DNA of 64,000 bases, from the NCBI GenBank assembly GCA_963837335.1, contig CAWINS010000002.1, forward strand, positions 1 through 64,000, in the 5' to 3' direction. Within the stretch, counting starts at the first letter, position 1. Every line of letters starts with the position of its first letter. The notes under the pieces were generated by a model. The model was not told where the DNA came from and ran no database searches. It was given only the letters and a program-made list of their open reading frames with translations. Source of the stretch: RYN-230 sp963837335 (lineage in GTDB: Bacteria; Actinomycetota; Actinomycetes; Streptosporangiales; Streptosporangiaceae). The translations under genes and the position numbers were made by a program. Shown here piece by piece: positions 45,299 to 52,896 of the stretch.

Positions 45299-45481
45299 CC
45301 GGGCTCCGTTCCGCACGGTAACGGTCCAGCTGCCGGGCCCGGGCGTCACGGTCTGGGATGCCACCATCTGGCAGCGCGATCCCGGGGGCAGGTGGCGCAG
45401 CGCGGTCGACATTTCCACCCCGGTGCCTCCAGCTGCCTAGCCGTCACGGATCAGCCAGCGCGACTTACTTTTCCCTAACGC

Positions 45482-45511
45482 CTTTACCGATACAGTCTTT
45501 ATCGATAAAGT
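45482..45511 (+). promoter_or_regulatory. Leaderless lacI promoter overlapped by two operators
   Basis: CTTTATCGATAAAG (45497-45510) is a perfect 14-bp palindrome, and CTTTACCGATACAG (45482-45495) is a two-mismatch copy, 15 bp apart. A promoter can be drawn through them: -35 TTTACC (45483-45488), 17-bp spacer, -10 TAAAGT (45506-45511), then GTG at 45518 as the likely start of transcription. LacI-family proteins bind even palindromes with a central CG, so autorepression is likely. Confidence 0.75.
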
Positions 45512-45517
45512 CGAGCC

Positions 45518-46600
45518 GTGAACGGTACGGGACCAGGACGGGCGCGGGTGACGCTGGCCGAGGTGGCATCCCGGTGCGGGGTGAGCCGGATGACGGTGTC
45601 CAACGCCTACAACCGCCCCGACCAGCTCTCGGCGGAGCTGCGACGGCGGGTGCTGGCGACGGCGGAAGAACTGGGCTACGGCGGCCCCAGCGCGGCCGGC
45701 CGGGCGCTGAAGCGGGGCCGCAGTGATGTGCTCGGGGTGCTGCTCACCGAGGCGCTGCCGTACGCATTCGGGGATCCGGCCACGGTCTCGTTCCTGCACG
45801 GGGTGACCGCCGAGACCGCCGAGGCCGGTCTCGCGCTTCAGCTCATCCCCGCCCCCGCCGGGACCGCGGAGCGGCTGGTCCGGGACGCCGCGGTCAACGG
45901 GCTCATCGCGCACACCCCCGCGGACGGCGACCCGGCGCTGGCCGCCGCCCTGCGGCGCAGGCTGCCCACCGTGATCAACGGCGGGCCCAGTACGGCGGGA
46001 CCGGACTGCGTGACCATCGACAATGAGTCAGCCGCCGCGAGCGCCGCCCGCCACCTCATCGAACTCGGCCATCGCCGCCTGGGCATCGTGACCTGGCGCC
46101 TGCATCCTGACGGCTACAGCGGGTGGGTCAGCCCGGCCCGGCTGGCCAGCGCCCGGTACGAGGTGTTCCGGCGGCGGCTGCAGGGCTATCTGCAGGCCGC
46201 GGCGGAGGCGGGACTCCCCGCCACGGCCGTGCGCGTGTGGGAACAGCCCGGCCACAGCGTCGCCGACGGCCGCGCCGCGGGGCACGTCCTGCTCACCCTC
46301 CCTGACGCTGAGCGTCCCACCGCGGTCCTGGCCAGCACCGACGTGCTGGCGCTGGGAGTACTGCAGGCGGCCCGCGAACGTGACCTGAACGTTCCCGGCG
46401 ACCTGTCGGTGACCGGCTTCGACGACATCGAGGAGTCCAGCCGGGCGCTCCCCCCGCTGACCACCGTCCACCAGGACCTCTACCAGCAAGGCCAGGACTG
46501 CGCCCGGCGGCTGATCACCCCCGGCGCCGCGACCACCCTGCTGCACCCGGCCCGCCTGATCGTCCGGGCCAGTACCGCCCGGTCCCCGGAGCCGCCGTGA
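45518..46600 (+). CDS. LacI-family transcriptional regulator
   Basis: 360 residues. N-terminal LacI helix-turn-helix (RVTLAEVASRCGVSRMTVSN) and hinge (GRALKRGRSDVLGVLL). The sugar-binding core has FLHGVTAETAEAGLALQL, CVTIDNESAAASAARHLIEL, PTAVLASTDVLALGVLQAA and VTGFDDIEESSRALPPLTTV. Two tandem operators overlap its own promoter. It ends in a 4-bp overlap with a SemiSWEET gene, so sugar uptake and its sensor share one transcript. The ligand is probably the sugar carried by that transporter, or one derived from it. Confidence 0.94.
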   Translation: MNGTGPGRARVTLAEVASRCGVSRMTVSNAYNRPDQLSAELRRRVLATAEELGYGGPSAAGRALKRGRSDVLGVLLTEALPYAFGDPATVSFLHGVTAETAEAGLALQLIPAPAGTAERLVRDAAVNGLIAHTPADGDPALAAALRRRLPTVINGGPSTAGPDCVTIDNESAAASAARHLIELGHRRLGIVTWRLHPDGYSGWVSPARLASARYEVFRRRLQGYLQAAAEAGLPATAVRVWEQPGHSVADGRAAGHVLLTLPDAERPTAVLASTDVLALGVLQAARERDLNVPGDLSVTGFDDIEESSRALPPLTTVHQDLYQQGQDCARRLITPGAATTLLHPARLIVRASTARSPEPP

Positions 46601-46869
46601 TCGTCACGCTGGGGCTGCTGTCCGGCCTCCTCACGACCTGTGCCTGGCTCCCCCAGTTGCTGCGCACCTGGCGCCGCGGGCGCGCCGACGATATCTCCTA
46701 TACCTACCTGGCGGTCTTCGGGGCCGGGGTCCTCGGCTGGCTGGCCTACGGGCTGCTCGCCGCGCAGCCCGCCCTGCTCGCCGCCAACATCGTCACGTTC
46801 ACCCTCATCGCCGCGCTGACCCTGCTCAAGACCCGCCCGCGACGGCCTCCGGACAGATCACGCCGCTGA
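46597..46869 (+). CDS. SemiSWEET/PQ-loop sugar transporter
   Basis: 90 residues with three membrane helices, one PQ-loop repeat: VTLGLLSGLLTTCAWLPQLL with the conserved Pro-Gln, TWRRGRADDISYTYLAVFGA, and LLAANIVTFTLIAALTLL. Bacterial SemiSWEETs dimerise to carry sugars by facilitated diffusion. GTG start inside the lacI stop (GTGA overlap). The C-terminus is basic. Being under LacI control suggests a regulated sugar uptake path without an ATP-driven pump. Confidence 0.88.
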   Translation: MIVTLGLLSGLLTTCAWLPQLLRTWRRGRADDISYTYLAVFGAGVLGWLAYGLLAAQPALLAANIVTFTLIAALTLLKTRPRRPPDRSRR

Positions 46870-47094
46870 GCCCGTCCGGGCACCCGGTCTGCGGTCGCCC
46901 GGGCCAGTTTCCCGGTAAATCACCCGGCTTCCAGTTTTCTGGAAAAGCACGGCTACCGGCCCATAACCGGCTCAGCATCGCCACACCTGGGTAGGCTTCG
47001 TGGCACGGCCGGGATGAATGGGCCACCACTTTATTATTGGCCATCTCCTTGCTTTAAAGGCCTGCTAAAGGCAGATGAGGTTGAGGGAGGCGAC

Positions 47095-47292
47095 ATGCAC
47101 CTCGGGTCGGTGCTTCTTATCGTCTGGCTCGTCGTTGGCGGCTTCGCCGCCGGGCAGCGCGGGGATTATCACGCGGCCGCCGGTAACTGCAGCAAGGCCA
47201 GTACCGCCGCGGTGACGATCCTGGCTGGCCCGCTCAACTACCTGGGCGTGAATCCCCACATTCACTGCACCGCACCACAGCCCAGCAGTTGA
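47095..47292 (+). CDS. Small secreted or single-pass protein
   Basis: 65 residues. An N-terminal hydrophobic stretch (LGSVLLIVWLVVGGFAAGQ) could be a signal or anchor. The rest has two Cys (GNCSKASTAAVTILAGPLNYLGV, then HIHCTAP). GGGAGG lies 6 bases before the ATG. Small proteins of this pattern, with AGPLNYLG(V)NP, occur singly in actinobacteria and have no assigned role. It sits after a 225-bp non-coding stretch. Confidence 0.7.
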   Translation: MHLGSVLLIVWLVVGGFAAGQRGDYHAAAGNCSKASTAAVTILAGPLNYLGVNPHIHCTAPQPSS

Positions 47293-47383
47293 AAAACGAC
47301 CACCGGCTATAGTGTTGCGGTCATCCCTATAGTCCCTCCAGCCTCTCCCCCGGGCAGGCGTGAGGCCACCCGAAGGCTGAACT

Positions 47384-47407
47384 CATGAGCAATCCGGGCC
47401 CGGCGTG
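47384..47407 (+). other. Possible 7-codon leader peptide overlapping the kinase start
   Basis: ATG 47384 opens MSNPGPA and stops at a TGA that overlaps the kinase GTG (GTGA). A coupled mini-cistron could explain why the kinase GTG has no ribosome site of its own. This may be chance. Confidence 0.3.
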
Positions 47408-48802
47408 ATAAGCGCCGGCGAACTTCGCCCTATCAGCCTGTTCGACGGCCTGACCGGTAGTCAGCTCATGGAACTGGCCGACGGCGGCGCCGAGGTGCGG
47501 ATCGAGCCCGGCATCGAGCTATTTCTTGAGGGCGAGCGCGCGGACTTCTGGTGGGTGCTCATCGACGGGGCTATTGACCTTGTCCGCCATATCGGGTCTG
47601 AGGACACCGTCGTGGGCCGGATGGACGTGCCGGGCCGCTGGGCCGGAGGATTCCGCGCCTGGGATGAGCAGGGCGTCTATCTCGCGACCGGCCGGGGAGC
47701 GGCCGGCGGGCGGGTACTCCGGGTGCCCGCGGCCGTGCTGCGCGAGAAGGTCAACGCCTGGTTCCCGTTCGGCAGGCACCTCATCCAGGGCCTGTACAGC
47801 ACCGCGCGGTCCATCGAGGCCACGGCCCGCCAGCGCGAGTCCCTGGTCACGCTGGGCACGCTCGCGGCTGGTTTCGCGCACGAGGTCAACAACCCGGCCG
47901 CGGCCGCCTCCCGGGCGGTCGACGCGCTCGGTGACGCCTCCCAGACCCTGCTCTCCTGCCTGTCCCGGCTGGCCGGTGACGAGATCTCCGCCCGGCAGTT
48001 CACCGCCCTCGACGCGCTGCGCCGCGAGATCGAGCCGGATCCGCTGGCCCAGAGCCCGCTGGCCCTGGCCGACCAGGAGGATGCCCTGTGCCTGTGGCTC
48101 AGCCAGCATGGCGTCGCCCGCGAGTGGACGATCGCACCGTCGCTCGCTGCCGCCGGGGTCGATCTCGACTGGTGCGAGCGGGCGGCGGCCACACTGGCCG
48201 GACCGGCGCTGGAGCCGGGGCTGGAGTGGGTAGCGAGCACCTTGTCCGTCGCGGCCCTGCTGGCGGAGGTGAAGGAGTCCACCCGGCGGATTTCCGAACT
48301 GGTCACGGCGATCAAGTCCTACTCGCAGATGGACCGGGCTTCGATGCAGCAGACCGACGTGACCGACGGCATCGAAAGCGCCCTGGTGATGGTGGGGCAC
48401 AAGCTCTCCGGGGTCACCGTGGTGCGGGACTACGGCGCCAGCGTCCCCCAGATCGGGGCCTACCCCGGTGAGCTCAACCAGGTGTGGACCAATCTCATCG
48501 ATAACGCGCTGGACGCGATGAATGGCTCAGGCACGCTGCGGATGATGACCCGCGCCGGGCAGCAAGACGACATCATTGTCGAGGTCGCCGACACCGGCCC
48601 GGGCATGACATCGCAGGTGGCCGCGCGGGCCTTCGACGCCTTCTACACGACCAAGGACACGGGCAAAGGAACCGGCCTGGGCCTCGACATCGCCCGCCGC
48701 ACGGTCGTGGAGCGCCACGCCGGCACGATCACCATCGAGTCCCGGCCCGGGAACACGGTGCTGCGGGTCCGCCTCCCGGTCCGGGCGCCGGCGCCACGCT
48801 GA
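47405..48802 (+). CDS. Histidine kinase with N-terminal cNMP-binding domain
   Basis: 465 residues. A Crp-type cyclic-nucleotide-binding domain covers about 10-120 (LFDGLTGSQLMELADGGAEV, FLEGERADFWWVLIDG). A dimerisation domain has the acceptor His in TLGTLAAGFAHEVNNPAAA (about residue 160). The HATPase domain at the end has NQVWTNLIDNALDAMNGSG, VADTGPGMTS and GTGLGLDIARRTVVERHAG. A soluble kinase with this domain order is common in actinobacteria, usually beside a cNMP-thioredoxin reductase, which is absent here. The FWWVL in place of the usual RGE-type phosphate-binding pocket makes nucleotide binding uncertain. Confidence 0.88.
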   Translation: MISAGELRPISLFDGLTGSQLMELADGGAEVRIEPGIELFLEGERADFWWVLIDGAIDLVRHIGSEDTVVGRMDVPGRWAGGFRAWDEQGVYLATGRGAAGGRVLRVPAAVLREKVNAWFPFGRHLIQGLYSTARSIEATARQRESLVTLGTLAAGFAHEVNNPAAAASRAVDALGDASQTLLSCLSRLAGDEISARQFTALDALRREIEPDPLAQSPLALADQEDALCLWLSQHGVAREWTIAPSLAAAGVDLDWCERAAATLAGPALEPGLEWVASTLSVAALLAEVKESTRRISELVTAIKSYSQMDRASMQQTDVTDGIESALVMVGHKLSGVTVVRDYGASVPQIGAYPGELNQVWTNLIDNALDAMNGSGTLRMMTRAGQQDDIIVEVADTGPGMTSQVAARAFDAFYTTKDTGKGTGLGLDIARRTVVERHAGTITIESRPGNTVLRVRLPVRAPAPR

Positions 48803-48853
48803 CGTCATCGGCTAGGTTCGCCCTATGACGGCAGGCAGTGAGACGGAGGAGCC

Positions 48854-49150
48854 ATGGCGGAGCCAGTGACCTTGATCAATTCGTTCGAGGTTCCCGGCCC
48901 GGACGCCGAGGACTTCATCGTCGCCTGGGAGAAGACCCGTGACTACCTCGAGGCGCAGCCGGGATACATCAGTACCGCCTTGCACCAGGCCGTCGCGCCT
49001 AACGCCGAATTCCAGTTCGTGAACATCGCCCGCTGGCAAACTGCCGGAGACTTCATGACGGCCATCCAGAGCCCCGGGTTCCGTGAGGCCGCCGCGGGCC
49101 TGGCTGGCTACCCGGCGCACCCAGCGCTGTACGGGGTCGTCCGCAGCTGA
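48854..49150 (+). CDS. Antibiotic biosynthesis monooxygenase (ABM) family protein
   Basis: 98 residues with a ferredoxin-like dimeric alpha-beta barrel fold: TLINSFEVPGPDAEDFIVAW, then YLEAQPGYISTALHQAV, FQFVNIARWQTAGDFMTAI and PAHPALYGVVRS. ABM proteins include cofactor-free quinone oxygenases and heme-degrading enzymes; many are uncharacterised. ATG 48854 with GGAGGA. The nitroreductase gene starts 58 bp later, and the two may share a redox or detoxification role. Confidence 0.85.
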   Translation: MAEPVTLINSFEVPGPDAEDFIVAWEKTRDYLEAQPGYISTALHQAVAPNAEFQFVNIARWQTAGDFMTAIQSPGFREAAAGLAGYPAHPALYGVVRS

Positions 49151-49208
49151 GGAACTCAGTACCTGAGGAACCCACCACCAAAGACTCAGCACCAAGGACC
49201 GGGAGAGC

Positions 49209-49727
49209 ATGCAGACCTGGGAGGCGATCACCTCACGGCGCAACGTGCGCTCGTTCGACGGCCGGCCGATCGCGGCCACCGACCTGGACCAGATCCTCGA
49301 GGCGGGACGCCGGGCCCCGTCCTCACAGAACTGGCAGCCATGGGACTTCGTCCTCGTCACCCAGCGGGAGACGCTCCGCGAGCTGGCCAAGGTCTGGCGC
49401 GGCGCCGGCCACGTGGCCGAGTCGGCGGCGACCATCGTGGTCGTCGCACCGGCGGCCGATAACGAGTTCCACCGCGCGCAGTTCGATCTCGGCCAGGCGA
49501 CGATGGCGATGACGCTGGCCGCAGCCGACCTCGGCATCGGCAGCTGTCACGCGGGCGTGGCTGACATCCAGCTCGCCCGCGAACTGCTGGGCATTCCCGG
49601 GGACCGCGACTGGGCCTTCCTCATCTCGCTCGGCTACCCCGCCGGCCGCCCGCTGGCCCCCATCAAGACCCCCAAGCGCCGCCCGTTCGACGAGGTCGTC
49701 CACCGCGACCACTGGGCCGCCCCGTAA
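49209..49727 (+). CDS. Nitroreductase family protein
   Basis: 172 residues, FMN-dependent NAD(P)H nitroreductase fold. Signature: TSRRNVRSFDGRPIAATDLD, GRRAPSSQNWQPWDFVLV, FDLGQATMAMTLAAADLGIG (FMN contacts) and LISLGYPAGRPLAPIKTPKR. Shorter than typical NfsA (about 240) but normal for the small oxygen-insensitive subgroup. Substrates could be nitro compounds, quinones or flavins. ATG 49209 with GGGAGAG. Confidence 0.9.
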   Translation: MQTWEAITSRRNVRSFDGRPIAATDLDQILEAGRRAPSSQNWQPWDFVLVTQRETLRELAKVWRGAGHVAESAATIVVVAPAADNEFHRAQFDLGQATMAMTLAAADLGIGSCHAGVADIQLARELLGIPGDRDWAFLISLGYPAGRPLAPIKTPKRRPFDEVVHRDHWAAP

Positions 49728-49789
49728 TCGGCTCCTTCGCCGTGTCTTCCGGCGCAGTACGTGCCGTCGCCCATGAAGACCTGCCCGGG

Positions 49790-49947
49790 CTACTGGACCT
49801 GACCCGCCGCGTCTTCACCGAGCAGCAGCCTGCGGGCCTGCTCGTGAGAGATGACCCCAGGCCGGCCTCTGACCACTCCCGGTATTCCTCCAGGGCTGCA
49901 TCGGCCTCGGCATCCTCCGGGTCAGGCCCGGCTGGCTGCGCGATCAT
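49790..49947 (-). pseudogene. Antitoxin-like gene with a one-base deletion
   Basis: ATG 49947 opens MIAQPAGPDPEDAEADAAL then EEYREWSEAG. In that frame the sequence becomes implausible, but shifting by one base near 49867 gives GRPGVISHEQARRLLLGE then DAAGQVQ and a stop at 49790. The join is typical of short actinobacterial antitoxins (PHD/DUF-type, E-x-x-x-W-x-E ... I-x-H-E). The total of 158 bases is one short of a multiple of three, consistent with a lost G in the run at the junction. No toxin partner is next to it now. Confidence 0.5.
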
Positions 49948-50076
49948 GCTGGCCACGCTACCGCGCCTGGCCGTCAATCCCCCGGCGATACGCCGCGTGG
50001 AGGGTGCGCGCCAATTTTGTAGGTAGTCAAGATTATTTTCTCGATGCTCCCGGTCAGGGGGTGCGCGTCTGATTGT

Positions 50077-50229
50077 GCCGGAGCCAGTGAACAGGCCGCA
50101 CTGGCGGAACCAGTGATGGCGCATACGGGGGGCGTTGGTCCCGAAGTAGCCGAGGACGGTGTCGATCTCGTCTTTCTTCACGCCTTCGAGGGGGTACTGG
50201 CGGGTGGCGCTGACGATGCCGCCGCACAC
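50077..50229 (-). pseudogene. ISKra4-like transposase fragment
   Basis: A 51-residue remnant ends in KDEIDTVLGYFGTNAPRM then RHHWFRQCGLFTGSG. The pattern Y-F-x-x-N-x-x-R-M ... G-L-x-x-G-S-G is the C-terminal hallmark of ISKra4-family transposases, where it continues VVEAGCK. Here it is cut right after GSG and joined to unrelated sequence. It lies between the antitoxin remnant and the RelE-type toxin gene. Confidence 0.62.
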
Positions 50230-50235
50230 CCATGT

Positions 50236-50508
50236 TCACGTGTCGGCTTTGACGTACTGCACAACGATGACAACCTGCCCGTCCGGGCTCTCCGTGACCG
50301 TGTACCAGATGGTCAAGCCGTCCGACGGAAGGTGGAGACGGTAGGCCCCTGCGAGCGGGTCTGCCTCGGGAAATGGGTCGGCAAGCGTCGGGACTGGTTC
50401 TTCGAGCAGGTGAAAAATTGCCTTTTGGGCGGCGTTTCGAAGTGGCCGCGGCAGTCCTTCAAGCTCGTCCCAGGTTCTATCTGGGAACCGGAGGACCCGG
50501 TCACTCAC
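50236..50508 (-). CDS. RelE/ParE-type toxin
   Basis: 90 residues with the RelE fold: VSDRVLRFPDRTWDELEGLP, NAAQKAIFHLLEEPVPTLAD, YRLHLPSDGLTIWYTVTE and QVVIVVQYVKADT. Many RelE proteins are ribosome-dependent endoribonucleases; ParE members target gyrase, and sequence alone does not decide. GTG 50508 overlaps the antitoxin stop by 8 bp, the usual coupling of antitoxin then toxin. It is next to transposase and antitoxin debris, as is common for mobile toxin-antitoxin loci. Confidence 0.85.
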   Translation of the reverse strand: MSDRVLRFPDRTWDELEGLPRPLRNAAQKAIFHLLEEPVPTLADPFPEADPLAGAYRLHLPSDGLTIWYTVTESPDGQVVIVVQYVKADT

Positions 50509-50689
50509 TAATGCCCCAAGCCTCTGACAGCTCTTCGCGGGTGAGGACACGGCCTTCCCCGGCATCCGACCGGATCCGCTTTAGCGCCTCACGATCCCCG
50601 GCCTCACGCCGCAGGCGCCGGTTCTCTGCCCGGAGCGCGTCCAGCTCTGCCCGAGGAACCAGGACCATGTCTTCGGCGTGTGTAGGCAT
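50501..50689 (-). CDS. Antitoxin of the RelE-type pair
   Basis: 62 residues. Starts PTHAEDMVLVPRAELDAL, then a Leu/Glu/Arg coiled helix (RAENRRLRREAGDREALKRI) and a C-terminal GRVLTREELSEAWGISE that would wrap the toxin. The order antitoxin-toxin and 8-bp overlap support the pairing. The DNA-binding part is short; autoregulation is probable but no operator is clear. Confidence 0.8.
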   Translation of the reverse strand: MPTHAEDMVLVPRAELDALRAENRRLRREAGDREALKRIRSDAGEGRVLTREELSEAWGISE

Positions 50690-50775
50690 GTGAACTCCTC
50701 ACCACCACGAGAGCAATACGTTTCCGAGTCTACTCATCGTGCATCGCCTGACCCATCAGCAGATCTTCCGGCGGG

Positions 50776-51699
50776 TCAGTGTGGTGCGTGGGCGCCGGTC
50801 ATCATGGCCGCGAGGTCCTCGGGGTGAAGGAACGAGGCGGGCGGCGGCGGTCCCCAGGCGAACAGGCCGCGCGCGCCTTCGAGGTCTTCCGGGGTCCACA
50901 ACTGGTCGTCCACGATGCAGTCCATATCCGCGTAGTACTCGGAGAAATTGCCCGCCGGGTCCTTCAGGTACCAGAAGAAGTTCGACCCGGCGTAGTGCCG
51001 CCCGAGCCCCCAGACGTGCCGTTCCGGCCGCCCCTCGAGCATCGCGAACGCGCCCCGGCCCACCTCGTCGACGTCGTCCACCTGCCACGACGTGTGGTGC
51101 AGGAAGTTGACCGGCGCGGCCAGCACGAGGACGTTGTGGTGGTCGGTGGAGCAGCGCATGAACGCACCCACCCCGGCGATCCGGTCGCTGATCTTGAAAC
51201 CGAGGCCGTCGGTGAAGAACGACGTCGAGCGGCGGTGGTCGGTGCTGCCCAGCACGGCGTGGCCGAGCTTGCGGGGGCGCACCGGGCCCGGCCGGGAGAA
51301 ACCCGGGGCCCGGGTGTCCGGGCGGTCGGTGCGACCCGGCCCGTTGTAGGCCTCCGGGACCACGAGCGGCTGCTGGATCCGGGGCGCGACGTCCAGGAAG
51401 ACCTGGCTGCCGGTGACCGGCTCGGCGGTCTCCAGGCTCGTCCCGGCCACGACCGCGGGGACGCCGAGGCGCTCCAGGCTGGCCGCGGCCCGCGCGAGGT
51501 CGTCCTGGTCATCCACGCCGACCCGCATCTCGACCAGCCGCCGGGTGGGCGCGGGCACGATCCGCAGCTGGCGGCCGGCGTCCGTGGTGCTGAACCAGCC
51601 GCCGTTGTCCGGGACGAGGCCGAAATCGGTGTAGTAGGCGGCGGTCTCGTCAACGTTCGGCACGCCGATCGTGACCGACATCAGTCCGTGCAGGCTCAT
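50776..51699 (-). CDS. Extradiol (catechol 2,3-) dioxygenase, VOC family
   Basis: 307 residues with two VOC modules. Module 1 (about 1-120) starts LHGLMSVTIGVPNVDETAAY. Module 2 (about 140-280) keeps the metal triad: His in PRKLGHAVLGSTD, His in NFLHHTSWQVDDVDEV and Glu in GNFSEYYADMD. YADMD and GRHYAGSNFFWYLKDPAG are typical of type I extradiol enzymes that cleave catechols. It lies downstream of an FAD monooxygenase and an amidohydrolase, all transcribed leftward, which fits a ring-hydroxylation then ring-cleavage route. Confidence 0.9.
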   Translation of the reverse strand: MSLHGLMSVTIGVPNVDETAAYYTDFGLVPDNGGWFSTTDAGRQLRIVPAPTRRLVEMRVGVDDQDDLARAAASLERLGVPAVVAGTSLETAEPVTGSQVFLDVAPRIQQPLVVPEAYNGPGRTDRPDTRAPGFSRPGPVRPRKLGHAVLGSTDHRRSTSFFTDGLGFKISDRIAGVGAFMRCSTDHHNVLVLAAPVNFLHHTSWQVDDVDEVGRGAFAMLEGRPERHVWGLGRHYAGSNFFWYLKDPAGNFSEYYADMDCIVDDQLWTPEDLEGARGLFAWGPPPPASFLHPEDLAAMMTGAHAPH

Positions 51700-51777
51700 C
51701 GGGCCCTCCTCATCGTCCAGTCAGCCAGCCCAGCTCAGCCAGGTCAAGGTCGGCCAGCCCAGCGTCAGCCACCCGGG

Positions 51778-52896
51778 TCAGCCACCCGGTTCAGCGGGCA
51801 GGTGCTCGATCCCGCCGCACCAGACGAGGCGCAGCGACCGGGTGGCCCGGATGTCGCGGAGCGGGTCCCCGTCGATGAGCACCAGGTCGGCCCGGCGCCC
51901 CGGCTCGACCACGCCCCGGTCCGCCAGCCCGAAGTGGCGCGCGGGCAGCACTGTCGCGGCCCGCAACGCGTCGAGGCTGGTCAGCCCGGCGTCCACCAGC
52001 AGCTCCAGCTCGTGATGCAGGCTGTCGCCGTGGCTGACCGCCGCGGGGCTGCCCGCGTCGGCGTTGGCGTCGGTGCCGGCCAGGACCGGGACGCCGGCCC
52101 GGTAGGCGGCGGCCACGCTGTCCCGCGCGGCGGCGTAGCTGCTGTCCGGCAGGCCCAGCCGGCTGACCAGGGTCTGCATCATGGTCAGGGTGGGGATGAG
52201 GATCCGGCCGCCGGCAGCCATCCGGGTTACCGAGGCCTCGTCCAGGGCCCGGTCCAGCGGCACGTGGGTGAGCACATCCACCCCGGCCTGCTGCGCCTTG
52301 GCCACCGCGGCGGCGGACGATGCGTGGGCCACGGCCTGCTTCCCGTGCTCATGGGCGGCGGCCACGAGCGCGTCCACGGTGGCCTGGTCGTGGTCGGCGC
52401 CCGGGCTGCCTATGACGATCTTGATGTAGTCCGAGCCCTCGGCGACCCGGTCGGCCACGAACTGCCCGGCCTGGTCCGCGCTCTTGATCTGCGCCCGCTC
52501 GTCGGTGACGAGCATCCGGGCGTGCAGACTGCCCGGCGCCAGGGCCGGCAGGCCCGCGCTGCGCAACCCGGTAAGCCCGGGCACGCTGCGCAGCGAATCC
52601 ACCAGGGCCGCCGAGGGGTTAGCCATGTCGAGCACGGTGGTCACGCCGAAGCTGGCCAGCCGCTCCAGCGTGCCCCGGTCGCGCACGTGCACGTGGGCGT
52701 CGATCAGCCCGGGCAGCAGCACGCCGCCGTCCCCGTCGGTGACCGTGGCCCCTGCAGGATCGGCACCGATCCGATCGCCCTCGATGACCACCGTCCCGGG
52801 CGGCCGCAACTGCCGCCCGTCGAACACGCGCACGTTGGTCAGGGCGATCTTCCCGGCCGCGCCCGGCCGGGCCGCACCTGGTTCCGGGCTGGTCAT
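51778..52896 (-). CDS. Amidohydrolase family protein
   Basis: 372 residues, metal-dependent hydrolase of the imidazolonepropionase/prolidase-like group. First metal site LPGLIDAHVHVRDRG. Lys/His ligands in DYIKIVIGSPGADHD and QAVAHASSAAAVAKAQ, then DVLTHVPLDRALD, and the Asp in VPVLAGTDANADAGS. The N- and C-terminal beta-sandwich is present (GVVEPGRRADLVLIDGDPL). The start ATG 52896 overlaps the monooxygenase stop (ATGA) and has GGAGGAGG. Substrate unknown; in this cluster it may hydrolyse a ring-fission product or release the aromatic from an amide. Confidence 0.9.
   Translation of the reverse strand: MTSPEPGAARPGAAGKIALTNVRVFDGRQLRPPGTVVIEGDRIGADPAGATVTDGDGGVLLPGLIDAHVHVRDRGTLERLASFGVTTVLDMANPSAALVDSLRSVPGLTGLRSAGLPALAPGSLHARMLVTDERAQIKSADQAGQFVADRVAEGSDYIKIVIGSPGADHDQATVDALVAAAHEHGKQAVAHASSAAAVAKAQQAGVDVLTHVPLDRALDEASVTRMAAGGRILIPTLTMMQTLVSRLGLPDSSYAAARDSVAAAYRAGVPVLAGTDANADAGSPAAVSHGDSLHHELELLVDAGLTSLDALRAATVLPARHFGLADRGVVEPGRRADLVLIDGDPLRDIRATRSLRLVWCGGIEHLPAEPGG

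Noticed and set aside
45303..45440. Plus-strand open tail after the hydroxy-acid oxidase (VTVWDATIWQRDPGGRW)
   Set aside because: It reads somewhat protein-like but has no start codon or ribosome site and is only the end of an antisense-type frame.
49742..50026. Plus-strand frame beginning like a GNAT protein (MSSGAVRAVAHEDLPG)
   Set aside because: The resemblance fades after 30 residues, and the opposite strand gives a better antitoxin-like reading.
50044..50511. Plus-strand frame of 155 codons
   Set aside because: Antisense to the RelE-type toxin and the transposase remnant; no ribosome site.
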